A DNA stretch of 64,000 nucleotides from Protea cynaroides. Lineage: Eukaryota > Streptophyta > Magnoliopsida > Proteales > Proteaceae. Below, in pieces: positions 12,364 to 24,022 of the stretch; within the stretch, counting starts at the first letter, position 1; every line of letters begins with the position of its first letter. Under the pieces are notes generated by a model. It did not search any database. It had not been told where the DNA came from and saw nothing but the letters and a program-made list of their open reading frames with translations. A program made the translations under genes and the position numbers. The stretch spans positions 9,409,363 through 9,473,362 of the forward strand of contig CM053266.1 of the NCBI GenBank assembly GCA_028583415.1, given 5' to 3'.

Positions 12364-12720
12364 CACTATAACAATTTTTATTTTTGGCTACGGTAACCAA
12401 TTTTCTGTTGCCAAAAACAATATATAGCTACTATTTCGTAATATTACGTAATGGTAAAAAAAATTTCAGCTATGGTCCCATTATTTTGTAGCATATAATG
12501 TTTTATACTACGGTAAGTAAGGTTTCGTAGTCAAAGATACATTTACACTTATAGTAACTTGTTTTCTGTAGCCAAAAATCAAATAACCCATACGATATTT
12601 TATTTTTTGTAGTCAAAAAATTCATTTACATCCATGGTAACCTGTTTTCTGTAGCCAAAAATTAGATAACAAATACGGTTAAAAAAGTTCAATAGTAAAT
12701 AACCATAGCCAAAACTTACT
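12364..12720 (+). repeat. CACTA left terminal and subterminal repeats
   Basis: After the terminal CACTA, variants of TTTTCTGTAGCCAAAAA recur four or five times (for example near 12400, 12500, 12560, 12610 and 12650), mixed with GGTAACC-like motifs. Such subterminal repeats are the usual transposase-accessory binding sites of this superfamily. Confidence 0.8.
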
Positions 12721-14974
12721 AGTGAGATGTATTCCCTCTTGTATTTTCGTTTTGTTATCCTCTACTTCATTCCATCAACTATTCCTGGTCCCACACTCTC
12801 CTTCTCTCCGATTTTTTTCCCTCGACTACATCCCTCTCTCCCTCTCTGATTGCTCTACCCAACTCTACTCTCTCCATCAACCCTTCTAGCTACCAATGCC
12901 CTTCCACTCCACCACCTACAAACCCTCACACCCATTCCTAGCGCACGACATGCAACATACTGAACCCAAGCTCTCTGGCATCACCACTAACCCATCTGGT
13001 GAAGTCTGCGATGACGACAAAGCCCTCCCAATGCTTCTCCGACAAAAAAAGACAAAAGACGCTTGGATTCTCTGCAACTCCTCTCTCTTGAACAAACCCT
13101 CTCAGTAGATGCTCCTCACAAAGGATTCATTAATCTATTTTCTGCAAATCCTCTCTCTTGAACGAGCCTCAGTGTCTATAACTCAGTCTCGCAGCTCTTA
13201 CTACATCCATCTTCTTCATCCTCTCGAATTCGTGTATCAAGTAAACTATTATCTTCCCTATATCTTTGAACTAGGAAAACCCTAAATCGACATTTTGGTT
13301 GTGTATCTGATGATTCTAATTTTCAGGGTTTAATTTCTTATGATTGGTCTCTGTTTATGTTAATTTACGGTTTAATCTCTTGTAATTTCTTCTTCTCCCA
13401 TTTTTTCCCTAATATATTTTTCTTTTCAATTTTTAATACACGTGGGATTCGGATTGATTTTTTTATTACTTTTTTATCATCTATTTTTTATAGGGCTACA
13501 CAGTTTTATACACAAGACCTTTGGTCATGAAATTTACAGATGGACTCTATACACTCTGGTTCTATATCATTTGGAAGGTTTGAAACTGAACCCTTGTATT
13601 GGGAAAGGAGGTCATCCTTCTTACACAATAGCTGTCTTGAAGAGGTTGAGAAATGCTCAACTTCAAGTTCAGTTAATTAAAAGAAAGCTTATTTTGAAGC
13701 TCATTTTAAAAGAAGGCTCTTCTAAGTCAGGCTTCTGCAGAGTGCCAGAATGGCATGGAGTACCAAAATAGAAATGACATTTTGGATCACATGAATTACG
13801 TGGAAGAACTTGAATGTGCTAACGTAGAAGCCATTTTTTCATTATGATGAGAGCCCACATTGTTCATTTTTTTCCATTCTTACTAATGATGATCCAGTGT
13901 TCGATGGTGATAATCAACATTATTCACTTGTTCTCACCAATGATGATGCAATGTTGGATGGTGATCTTTAAGTTTATGCACCTCCTCTTTCTAGCACTGG
14001 TGCAGTGGTCAATGGTGATCTTCAAGACGATGCACTTGCTCTCACCAATGATAGTGCAGTGTTGAATGATGATCTTGAAGATAATGTACACTCTCCCACT
14101 TATGATGGGAAATGTTAAATGGTGGCCTTCATTACCCTACTGAAATGTTCCAAAATCAATTCAAGTGCAACATACTACCATTAGTTAAGGATGAACCAGG
14201 AGTAGAATTAAAAGAATAACTTGCTGATGAAATAGAGACTTTGGAAACATTACAAAGAACTAGTTCAGCCCCAAAGATTCATTTGGCTTTCAAAGATGAT
14301 AGTCCTAGCTTGAAAAAATCCCAGAGATGAACTCTAAGGGTGTGATTCCTGATTACATTGATATTAAATAATCTTATAATAGCTCATGTGGAGTCACATG
14401 AGTAGTGGTGTTTTACTTATTTTTTGTTATTAATAAACACTTATTTTCTTGATTCCTTTCATCTATATGGCGACACTATCTATTGACATTTTGCCATAGG
14501 AACTTGGTCTCTTATAATTGGCATTGCCAACTGCCTCTTCTCTAGAAAGAGCTTCAAAACCAGAGGTAGATAACTGATTAATTAGTACAAAATCCTTTTT
14601 AATTTCATTAACTATGTACTATGCTACTGATCTATAATTTAGTCAAAGAGACATCATTTGATTGCAAACACACCAAACCTGAGTGCCAGAGTTGAAGTTT
14701 GTTGATTGTTTATAAGCAGCACTCTAGATAAGTGTCACATGAAAATAAGCATATTGTAGCACCAATGTCCCAAAATCATGATGAGATAAATAATGGTATT
14801 GCCCTGTTTGATATCAACTGATCTAACCATGTATGTATCTTTGATTCAGAAATGTCTGCAAAGAAGTGAATCTCTTTGTTATAACATTCTTATTTGTTTT
14901 TTTAATTGTTGATTGATTTCTGTTCAGGAGCCAGAAAATTTGAAGGCAAAACTTGGCGAAGATAATAAAAGGGT
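12721..14974 (+). pseudogene. Unidentified gene-like remnant in the CACTA left arm
   Basis: A pyrimidine-rich leader (12740-13260) is followed by stretches with coding character separated by A/T-rich, intron-like DNA: about 13560-13680 (PCIGKGGHPSYTIAVLKRLR), 13745-13840 (MEYQNRNDILDHMNYVEELE), an 18-residue repeat block (13848-14100), 14141-14329 (VKDEPGVELKE, one stop, then LADEIETLETLQ, SSAPKIHLAFKDD, stop), and an exon-like end after TGTTCAG at 14931-14973 (EPENLKAKLGEDNK). Stops break each stretch. I do not recognise the parent gene. It could be a captured host gene or the element's own decayed gene. Confidence 0.5.
13848..14100 (+). repeat. 54-bp coding-type tandem repeat (about 4 units)
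   Basis: In one frame the DNA repeats an 18-residue unit of the type DDALALTNDxAVLxxDLx, four to five times, with one in-frame TAA in the second unit. The units differ from each other, so the repeat is old. Confidence 0.7.
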
Positions 14975-15253
14975 TTTTTTTTTCTAGAAGTCCATAATAT
15001 TATTAAAAAAAGAAAATAAAATGAAGCCCTAACAAGTTGTAAAACTCCCACCTATAGCATTGCCATCAACAGGAGCCAACTCGGGCCAAATCCATCATGT
15101 AAACCGAAAACGAGATCCATGGGAGCAGTCCCACACCACCTCCCTAGAGACAAAATCTAGACAAAAGTCCCATACATATGATCTCTGATCATGAGCAGCC
15201 TTCCTAACCAACATATCTGCCTCAGTGTTGGCTTCCCTAAAACAATGTGTATT

Positions 15254-15591
15254 CTAAACTTGACAATCAACAAGCATAGACCGAACAACCCTCCACTCCT
15301 GCATTACATACCAAGGCAACTCCTCGGATAGCATCGCATGTACAACCGATGAAGAATCCGACTCCAACCAAATTTTATGGAAGCCAAGCCTACAAGCCTG
15401 AGCAAGACCAATCAACACTGCCTGAAGCTCTGCAACAAAATTTGAGGTAATTCCAATCGAGGTAGCAAAAGCATATATCACCACCCCTCCCCTTGAACGA
15501 ATTACTTCACCAAATCTAGACACCCCAAGATTGCCCAAGCTACATCCATCACAATTTATTTTGCACCAGTCCTGTAAAGGAGGAGTCCAAT
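15254..15591 (-). pseudogene. LINE C-terminal RNase H domain
   Basis: The sequence is a plant non-LTR RNase H-like domain (RVT_3 type). It starts WTPPLQDWCKINCDG with the first catalytic aspartate, then SNFVAELQAVLIGLAQA with the glutamate, then WLESDSSSVVHAML with the next aspartate, and stops at 15254. Upstream codons lie beyond the solo LTR at 17938 and rightward. Further upstream frames are broken (about 18000-18200). Confidence 0.85.
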
Positions 15592-17932
15592 TGTAAGACC
15601 AGCATGCCACGAACCCGGTCTAACCTTACATTTCATGTCGTGATCAGTCTACATATCATGGTCGAGCCAAGTAGACCAAGTGTGTGAAGAAACCCAAGAC
15701 CCAATATGAAATTTTACTTAAAACAGTCAAAATGAGGGTAGGGTCGCATACCCAAATAGGCAGGGTCGACCCCACCTCAAAAGAAGTCCAACCCATGACT
15801 TTTTGGTCATGGGGTCGCAGGGGTCTCGGATTGTCCGACCCCCTCATCGACCCCATAGCATCGACCCTAGGAACAGTAAAAATAGCAAGAACCGAAAATT
15901 AGGAAACTTTCCTAATTTTGATTGTGACCTTTCCTAAACTCAATGGGACTTATTTTGGGAGGTTTACCTCTATAAATAGGACATCCCTAAGCCTCTTTCA
16001 CTCCTTTTAGAACCCTAATTGAAAGTGAGAGAAAGAGAAGAGAAGGATGAGAAGAAGAGAAGGAAAACTTGAAGAAGAGGCTAAGGAAGAAGAAGAAGTT
16101 CAGAGAAATCTTTGAAACTCAGACTACAGAAGGTATGAACCTCAATCCCTATCTGAATTGAAAGCTTAGAATAGATTATGATGAAGTTAGGTTAGGAGAA
16201 ACCCTAATACCATCCATCCATGGATAAATTCCAATGCAAATCATGGAGGAAATCATTGAAAACTTTGAAAAGTGAGTAACTTGGAGTCTTGAGCCATAGA
16301 AAAATCATAGAATGGACTATAGAAGTAAGCCAAGGGATCCAAAATTGAAAGATTAGACTGTAGAATGAAAAGGTCAACTCAAAGCACGTGCGGTCGCACG
16401 TAAGGTCGATTAGGAAACGACCCTACCAGACCACAGGATCGACCCTTAGCTTTTGGGAAGTCCAGGGAAGCAGTGGTCACACCTAGGGTCTATGGAACAT
16501 TTGACCCTAGAATCGACCCTACACCCTGGGGTCACAGAAAACTGCTACCCTACCTGCGACCCTAGCTTAACAGCAAGCCTAAAATTGTCAGAATGAATTT
16601 TAATTAAAATCTATCGACTTGTTAGGTTTTCCTATTGATATAAAGGTGATTCTTAGAGCTTGAAAGAGGATTTACACTCAAGCAAAGGTGAGGGAACAAG
16701 ACCTAAACTGATTGGCTAATAATAAATTGTTATTATTTCTTGAGTCCAATGCCATGACTGATTTTATGCGTGTATGCTTGTGATGTGCATTCAACATGTC
16801 ATCCAATATTCCTGCTATTAATGTTCATGCATATTTAATTCTATTTTATTTATAACATGATGATGATGATGATGCTAGGAATAGGCATGTGAATGTTTGT
16901 GAGTGGTTAGTGTACTTAATGCGAGTGGGGCATCAAGGGGAGGACGTGACATTGTGGTTCAGCCTGGTCACCAGACTCTAGCTCTATCTCTACTCAAGTC
17001 TTGTCCACTGACATCGTCGTATCGCCATTACCTTAGCAGGACTATTACGTCGTAGGGTATCAGGGGAGGTGGTCTCGGACCGTGTAGTCTTCGACTCTAC
17101 CGGGGGGCCTTAGCTCTATCTCTATGGACATATTGAGGGATGCTGGGGTGAGGCCTTGGGTACACTGTTTGACATTAGGATTGGTTAGTTGTGAGCCCAG
17201 TTTGCAAGCCCTCGCCAGCAAGGGCTTAGGTGTTGGTATGGGTAGAGTATCAGGGAAAGTGTGATGCGGTGTGGTCCTAAGCACTTTAGCTCTATCTCTA
17301 TTCCATAGTGGGTGCATGTGGGACGACAATAAAGGTTAATCTTTGGGCGGCTTCACACACTCGTGTATAGAGGTGAGGCGGCCACCGAACTTTTCTATAG
17401 CACATTGCAAACTTATATATATCAGACCACAGATATGAATTGAATGCATGCATATGTTTGTTGCATTGTTTTGTTTTCTCACTGAGCTCAAGTTGGAGAG
17501 CTGACCCTCGCGTGCGTAATTCTTTTTAGTTTCTGATGTTGCAGGTATTATGATTGAAGATTATGTCAACACGTCAACATATGAACATGTGGCGGCTATG
17601 ATGAGAAAGCTGTAGAGGACTGTTATGATTCGTTAAGAGAGCATTTCACTATGGATACGCTTAAAGTTTAATTTTCGTATTTGGATATTTGTAATATGTA
17701 GTAAATTATGTTTTGGTTACTTGGAGATAAATTGAATATTAAGTATTTATCATGACTAGACCTTAGTTCATTATCTGTAAGCCTTCCGCTATTTACTTTA
17801 TTACCTCTGATTAATGTTGAATGTGTTTTGGTTTAACAACGTGGGATAGCCTATACAAGATCCTGGTTGAACCATTGGTTTATTAAATGGTTCATCACAC
17901 CATTTTGGTTAGTCCAGAATTGGGGTGTGACA
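15592..17932 (+). repeat. Solo LTR (Tekay-like) inserted in the LINE
   Basis: TGTAAGACC...GGGGTGTGACA, flanked by perfect 5-bp duplications CCAAT (15587-15591 and 17933-17937). There is no internal region, so it was reduced by LTR-LTR recombination. It holds a TATA box (TATAAATAG, 15971), GGTCGA clusters (about 15740-15865 and 16386-16565), a splice-donor-like AG|GTATG at 16132/16133 and an acceptor TTGCAG ending at 17543. The mini-ORF that follows is frameshifted after MIEDYVNTSTY. Confidence 0.95.
15971..15979 (+). promoter_or_regulatory. TATA box of the solo LTR
   Basis: TATAAATAG at the same LTR position as in TE-A, upstream of the purine-rich leader and the AG|GTATG donor. Confidence 0.6.
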
Positions 17933-19008
17933 CCAATACACTTCAACAATTACAGGCACCACTGCTGGTTTCATAACTAATGATAAAACCCTACATACTC
18001 CGAGATCATCTGATGTCTTGACCACCACAGGATACCCAATGGACAAGCTCTGACATCCTCTCTTAATCCACAAAAGGTATCCACTTCTTTCCTCGATTGC
18101 TGAAGTATATCAAAATTTCTTCAATTCATACCTCAGAGATACTTATTTTACTTTTCGAACAATGAAAAATATTTAAGGTAAAGAAAGCAGGTACTAAATC
18201 TCAACCCTCTAACTTAGAAAAAAGAGAACCCAAAGCAAGCTAGTCTGCAAACAGGTAGTGTGAGGACAATGAGAAATAGTGATCCTCCTTTGGGTAAAAA
18301 ATATCCATAATCAATGAAGATCACTGAATCTGTTGGAGTCACCACCTAGATTAAGGTCTAGGACCTCTAAAAATGTAGCCTCACCCTAAGGTAAGACTTC
18401 TATTTACTCATTACCCAATATATCAGTTCTTTGGTCTGCAAGAGATCGGATAAGTATTCAAGGTACGGTTATGGGAAGGTGTTAGGCACCCAAACCGCCC
18501 GATTAATATCGGCCTCCTAAATTTTCCTTAAACTCTAATTTTAACTGTGCTTGGTCAACTGGATGACTAGGGTTCAATGGGGGATGTCCTAAACTAAGTT
18601 GCTAAGTTATTCTAACATAGGGTTCAGCCAATCATGTTTTAAAGAAAATAAACAAGCAATGAGTATAGTACCATACAGTGAACCGGACCAGAGATAGTTC
18701 GGTCTTGGACTGAATCTGAGACGTGTAAGACATCTCAAACTGCCTACGTATCCAATCCTGGAAATCAAGTCCAAAAACGTGGTTCGAAATTGGTTGTGTG
18801 ATTAAAGATTATGGAAGTGATTTATGCATGTGCTTTAATTAGATTCTTTATTCAATTTGATGTTTATACTAAAATGGATGGTTGATGGGTGGCTTTGTAC
18901 CGTATTTGGGATTCCCAAATTGCCTACGTATTCTGGGGTGTGCCCTAGAAATCAGGTACGACGTAGTTCGAAAGGATTGTGAGAGTCAGATTTAGAATGT
19001 GTACCAAA

Positions 19009-19262
19009 TTCCTACCATTTTTGTTAATAGGATCTAGGGATGAGACCTACATTCCTATCATTTTTGTTAATAGGATCTAGGGATGAGACCTAAACTCCTG
19101 CCATTTGGATTTGGGTTGTGTACCAAATTCCTATCATTTTTTTCAATAGGATCTAGGGATAAGACCTAAACTCCTACCATTCAGATTTGGGATGTGTACC
19201 AAATTCTTTTCATTTTTGTCAATAGGATCTAGGGATGAGACCTAAACTCCTACCATTTGGAT
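19009..19262 (+). repeat. Tandem repeat around TAGGATCTAGGGATGAGACC
   Basis: Four imperfect units of about 50-72 bp contain CCTAYCATTTTTG, AATAGGATCTAGGGAT and GAGACCTAAACTCC. They lie inside LTR-X. Confidence 0.85.
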
Positions 19263-19267
19263 TTCCA

Positions 19268-19555
19268 TTTTTAGGGTTTCATACCCTAATTGTTCTTTTC
19301 ATTCTAGGGTTTATCTTGCCCTAATTGTTTTCTCCATTTTTAGGATTTCACTTTCCCTAATCAATGTGTTCTTTCTATTTTAGGGTTTCCTACCCTAATT
19401 GTTCTTTTCATTCTAGGGTTTATCTTGCCCTAATTGTTCTTTTCATTCTAGGGTTTATCTTGCCCTAATTATTCTTTCTATTTTTTAGTGTTTTCTACCC
19501 TAATTGTTGTGCTCTTTCCATCTTAGGGTTTCCTACCCTAATTATTATTTTTTTC
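19268..19555 (+). repeat. Tandem repeat around TAGGGTTT...CCCTAATTGTTCTT
   Basis: About seven imperfect units of 35-45 bp alternate TAGGGTTTCCTACCCTAATT and TAGGGTTTATCTTGCCCTAA. The inverted TAGGG/CCCTA pairs give each unit hairpin potential. This is not telomeric repeat. Confidence 0.85.
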
Positions 19556-19579
19556 AATTTATCTCTTTCCAAGATCAAA

Positions 19580-20520
19580 TATGGCAGGTGAAAGCATTCC
19601 AACTATAACAGTGATAGCATTCTAAATATAGCAATGATAGCATTCCAAATATAACAGTCAAATTGTGCATCCAATATGACATGTGAGCATCCCGAATATA
19701 GCATGTAAGCAATCCAATACAGCATTTGAGAGCATTCCAAATATGTGAGAGCATTAATCAAGCATTGATCATCAACAATGTGGCCAAAATCATATTTGAT
19801 CGACTACTCGAACTTAATAAAATCGATCATTATCAATGTGATCAAGATCATATTTGATCGATGGTTCAGATTTACTTAAAACATTCATAAAGTCAATCCA
19901 ACCATTCAAATTTAATTAAATCGACCACAATAAAGATCCAACGGTTTATATGGCTTAAAAACACTTATGATCAAGATTCAATGGATTAAATCACTCAATA
20001 TCATAATCTAACCGTTCAGATTCATTTAAAATTAATCCTGATGAAAATCTAATGGTTCGGATCACTCAAAATCATAATCTAATGATTCAAAATCAAATTT
20101 GACATCCATTGGTCCATACCTAATTCACATAAAATTCAAATCATGTGGTTGGAAATTTCAAGCATCCGATAGGAATCAAATTCATACAATTTCAAAAAAA
20201 CCACTTGGATCAATTTTAATCACATAAAATTCTGATTTGATCAATTTCATCACATGATATTCCAACATATTCGGATCAATTTTAATAACATGAAATTCCA
20301 AACATACTCGGATCAATTTTAATCACATGAAATTCCATTTATGATTGGATCAATTTCATAGAAATTCTCAGTATGTGATGGGATCAATTTCATAAAAATT
20401 AAAATCATGTGAACCAATTTTAATCACATTCAATTCAAAGTATATGGAGTCAATCACATGTTACAATTTAATCTCATTAAAATTGCAAATCACATGGTCA
20501 AGATCTCAACTTCATTAAAA
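19580..20520 (+). repeat. Further short-period repeats of LTR-X
   Basis: GCATTCCAAATATA-type units (about 19590-19760) are followed by TCGATCA/AATCTAACGGTTCA-like units (about 19800-20100) and GGATCAATTTTAATCACATG-like units (about 20200-20440). The DNA is A/T-rich with no open frame of note. Confidence 0.7.
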
Positions 20521-20939
20521 TTTCAAAATCCCATGGTCATGTGGGATGTTGTGGTGGTGTACACTAATGAAGATGGGTTTTAACACTAGTAGAGAATTAA
20601 CAGAAGGTGGGATTAAAGTGGGATGGGAGATGAAGGTATTCGAATTAGGTGGCAGCAAGGGGGTGATGAATGGTGCAGGGAATGAGGTGGTTGCAGGTAG
20701 GATCAGATGGAGGTGGAGTAGTGTTGCAGGTGGAGTGAAACCAAAATTAAAAAATAATAAAAATAAACAAACACAACGGGGAGGACGGAAAGTGGTTGTA
20801 AACTGGGTTTAAGCCTGTAACAGGGATGATCCACGGTAAAGGTAGGATGAAACCAAAATAAAACAATAATAAAACATGAAACAAAGAAAAAATAAAACAA
20901 CAAATAAAATACAAAACAGAGTATGGAGGGACAGCTTAC

Positions 20940-21480
20940 CTCTGTCAATCTCCTTCTCTTCTTCTTCCCAGCTTATTCGATTCTTCTTCTCTCTTCTACT
21001 TTTCTGCCTCTTCTCACTCCCTGCAAGCTCTCCTCTCAATCTTCCAAATTTTCTCTACTCAATCTCTCTCCTAGCTAAACAGAAAAATTCCTCTTCACCC
21101 TCGCATCTCTTCTTTCCTTCTCTCTCTTTTCTTCTCACAATCTCTCTCTCACTCTTTTCCAAAATAGAAAAATCCAACCCTCCCTCACGTCTCTTCTCCC
21201 CTTCTAATCTTATTTTTTTTTCTTTCCTTCTTCTTCACTCAATCTCCCCCTCTCAATCTCAATCTCTCTCTCACTTCCCCAAAATCAAAAATCTTCCTCT
21301 CTCTCTTATGTCTCTTGTCTCCTTTTTCTTTCCTTTTCTTTTTTTCTTTCCTTCTTCTTCACTCAATCTCTCCCTCTCAATATCAATCTCTCTCTCATTC
21401 ATTCCCAAAATAGAAAATCTTCCTCTCTCTCTCTCTCACGTCTCTTCTCTCCTTTTTCTTTCCTTTTCTTTTTATTATTT
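20940..21480 (+). repeat. Pyrimidine-rich tract of LTR-X
   Basis: It is composed mainly of TCTCTC, TTCTTC and CCTTTTCTTT runs, with an internal duplication (CACTCAATCTCxCCCTCTCAAT occurs twice). It matches a similar tract at 9861-10230 in copy 2. The long open frame across it is an artefact of the missing A/G-containing stop codons. Confidence 0.8.
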
Positions 21481-21708
21481 TTCCTTATTTTATATTTATA
21501 TCTTATCATATATTACACTAATATACATAGACATAATATTATATAATACAATATATATAGTACAATATATATGACGCACATGTACATACTTGGACTAAAT
21601 TGATTTGGTTTGGACTGGTCTGAGTTGGACTAAGCTGGGTTGGACTAAGCTGGGTTGAGCTGGGTTGAGCTAGGTTAGGCCAAAATTGATTTTTTTTCTC
21701 CCTCTATC

Positions 21709-22741
21709 TGTCACACCCAATTCCGCACTATTCAGAATGGTGTGATGAACCACTAATAAGCCAACGGTTCAACCAGGATCTCTAATAGGCTGTGTCCTTT
21801 AAAAATAAACCATACACATCCACAACCATAATCAGAATAAATACACAATAGCGGAAGTTTTAATATTAAATGAACTGAGGAATCTAACTGTGATAATGAT
21901 AAATAAAATATCAAATTATGTTGTATCAACCGAGACATAAGTAAATAAAATATCAAATTATATTTCCTTAATAGTTTAAATAAAATCTAATCGAAAACGC
22001 ATGAGTTACACTCGCATGAGGAGTCATGCGTCTCCACTATGTCTTCAGCCTCCATTGCAGCAATGTGCCCGTACACAGAAGCATTCATAAAATCTTCAAC
22101 AGTGGTACCTGTATCATCAACTAAAATATTCGACGTCGAAAGGGTAAGTACACATCATGGCTCAGTGAGCAAACAAAACAATACAACAAACATATGCATG
22201 GATTCAATTCATATCTGTGGTCTGGTATATAAGTTTGCAATGTGTTATAGAAAGGTACGGTGGCTGCCTCACCTCTATACACGAGTGTGTGAAACCGCCC
22301 AATGAAAACGGAACTGTCGACCCCACGTGCACCCAATATGACACAATATACCCCCATGAAAATGGCATGGCAGTACCGGTTGCCTCATACCAACACGTAA
22401 GCCCCTGCTGGTGAGGGCTTGCAAACTGGGCTCGCAACTAACCAATCCTAATGTCAATCAGTGTATCCAAGGCCTCACCCCAGCATCCCTCAATACATCC
22501 ATAGAGATAGAGCTAAGGCCCCCCGGCAGAGTCTTCGACGGTCCGAGACCACCTCCCCTGATACCCTACGACGTAATAGTTCTGCTAAGGTAATGACAAT
22601 ACGACGATGTCAGTGGACAAGACTTGTATAGAGCTATGGCACAATATACCCAATGAAAATGGCATTGAAGTACCGGTTGATACCATCCCCTATCCGCATC
22701 AAGTACACTAACCAAACACAAACATTCACATGCCTATTCCT

Positions 22742-22776
<35 letters not shown>

Positions 22777-24022
22777 GTTATAAACAATGAAGTAAATATG
22801 CATGAACAGTAATAATAGAAATATTGGATGACATGTTGAATGCACATTACAAGCATACATGCATAGAATCAGTCATGGCATTGGAATCAAGAAATAAAAC
22901 AGTTTATTATTAGCCAATTAGTTTAGGTCTTGTTCCCTCACCTTTGCTTGAGAGTAGATCCTCTTTCAAGCTTTAAGAATCACTTTTATATCAATATGAA
23001 AACCTAACAAGTCGATAGATTTTAGTTAGAAGTCATTCTGGAAATTTTAGACTTGCTGTTAAGCGAGGGTCGCAGGGTGGGTCGCAGGTAGGGTAGCAGT
23101 TTACTGCGACCCCCAGGGTAGGGTCGATGCTAGGGTCAGATGTTCCATCGACCCTGGGTGCGACCACCCCATTCCTAGACTTCCCGAATGCTGGGGGTCG
23201 ATCCTGTGGTCTGGTAGGGTCGATTCCCAATAGACCCCACGTGCGACTCCCCGTGGTTTGAGTCGAGAATTTCATTCTACAGTCCATTTTTTCATGCTTG
23301 GGTCCTATGGCTTACTTCCACAATCCATTCTATGCTTGTTCTATGGCTTAGAACTCTAGGTTTCTTCCTTACTCTGCCTACCATGATTTCTTCCATGGAT
23401 TTCATTGAAATCCTCCCATGGATGTATGATTTGGGTTTCTCCTAGGCCAAACCCTCTTCATGAACTATTCTAAGGTCTTAGATCATCAATGGAAACGTAC
23501 CCATACCTTAGGTTTTGCTGAGATTCAGAGGTTTCTCTGAATTCTTCACTTTAGTCTTCTTCTCCAACTTTCCTTCTCTTCTCCTTCTCTTCTCTTTCTC
23601 TCACTTTTAATTAGGGTTTCAAAAGGAGTGAAAGAGGCTTAGGGACGTCCTATTTATAGAGTAGAATCTCCCAAAATAAGTCCCATTGAGATTATGAAGG
23701 AATCCCATTGAAATTTGGAAAGTTTCCTATTTGCGGTTTCTGTCGATAAAGAGGGGGTCGATGAGGGGATCAGAGATCCCGTCGACCCTTAGTTCTAAGT
23801 TGTCTGACCCCCAGTTAAAATATCAGGGGTCTGACTTCTTAATGAGGGGGGGTCAACCCTGCCTATCTGGGTATGCGACCCTGCCCTCTATTTTACTATT
23901 TTTGGGTCAGTTTATTACCTGGTTTCGCTATTTCCTTCACGCACTTGGTCCATTTGGCTCGACCATGATAGGTAGACCTGGTACAAGGTGGTAAGACCGG
24001 TTAGGTCGATACGGGTCTTACA
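21709..24022 (-). repeat. 3' LTR of TE-B
   Basis: On the minus strand it runs TGTAAGACCC (24022) to GGGTGTGACA (21709), about 2.3 kb. It carries a TATAAATA box (plus coordinates 23651-23658), GGTCGA clusters (about 23750-23885 and 23055-23265), a donor-like AG|GTATG at 23506, an acceptor ACAG at 22109, the mini-ORF at 22106-21987, and an ATC/GAT microsatellite at about 22746-22775. Confidence 0.95.
21987..22106 (-). CDS. LTR mini-ORF, TE-B copy (terminal exon, 39 aa plus stop)
   Basis: It reads TTVEDFMNASVYGHIAAM..., then THDSSCECNSCVFD and stop, directly after an acceptor-like ATACAG|G. The small acidic peptide ends in a cysteine cluster CECxxC. There is no signal peptide or membrane segment. 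The same 40-codon frame, same length and same ending occur in TE-E, in the 58179 solo LTR and, divergently, in TE-G, which argues that it encodes protein. The first Met inside the exon is at codon 7. The upstream exon, if spliced from the AG|GTATG donor at 23506, contains no obvious ATG. Function unknown; no family recognised. Confidence 0.55.
   Translation of the reverse strand, partial: TTVEDFMNASVYGHIAAMEAEDIVETHDSSCECNSCVFD

Larger units (their letters stand above)
14975..18200 (-). mobile_element. 5'-truncated L1-type LINE, split by a solo LTR
   Basis: On the minus strand the element ends in a poly(A) tail (plus-strand T run from 14975), preceded by a 3' UTR containing AATATTATGGACTT. 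The coding part runs 15591 to about 15254, and after removal of the solo LTR (15592-17932) and its CCAAT duplication it continues in frame from 17938 rightward (LSLVMKPAVVPVIVEVYW joining TPPLQDWCKINCDG). The upstream limit near 18200 is approximate. Confidence 0.8.

Noticed and set aside
19268..19555. TAGGGTTT units as interstitial telomeric repeat
   Set aside because: The plant telomere heptamer is not tandemly repeated here; units are 35-45 bp with inverted CCCTAAT parts and belong to LTR-X.
20876..21574. Long plus-strand open frame of 232 codons
   Set aside because: It is a translation of a pyrimidine-rich tract (Ser/Leu/Phe-rich, no domain). Stops are rare only because purines are rare. 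The tract recurs as noncoding LTR-X sequence at 9861-10230.
22746..22775. GAT/ATC triplet arrays in LTRs as a possible CRISPR or functional repeat
   Set aside because: They are simple trinucleotide microsatellites present at one position in most LTRs of the family; no spacers.
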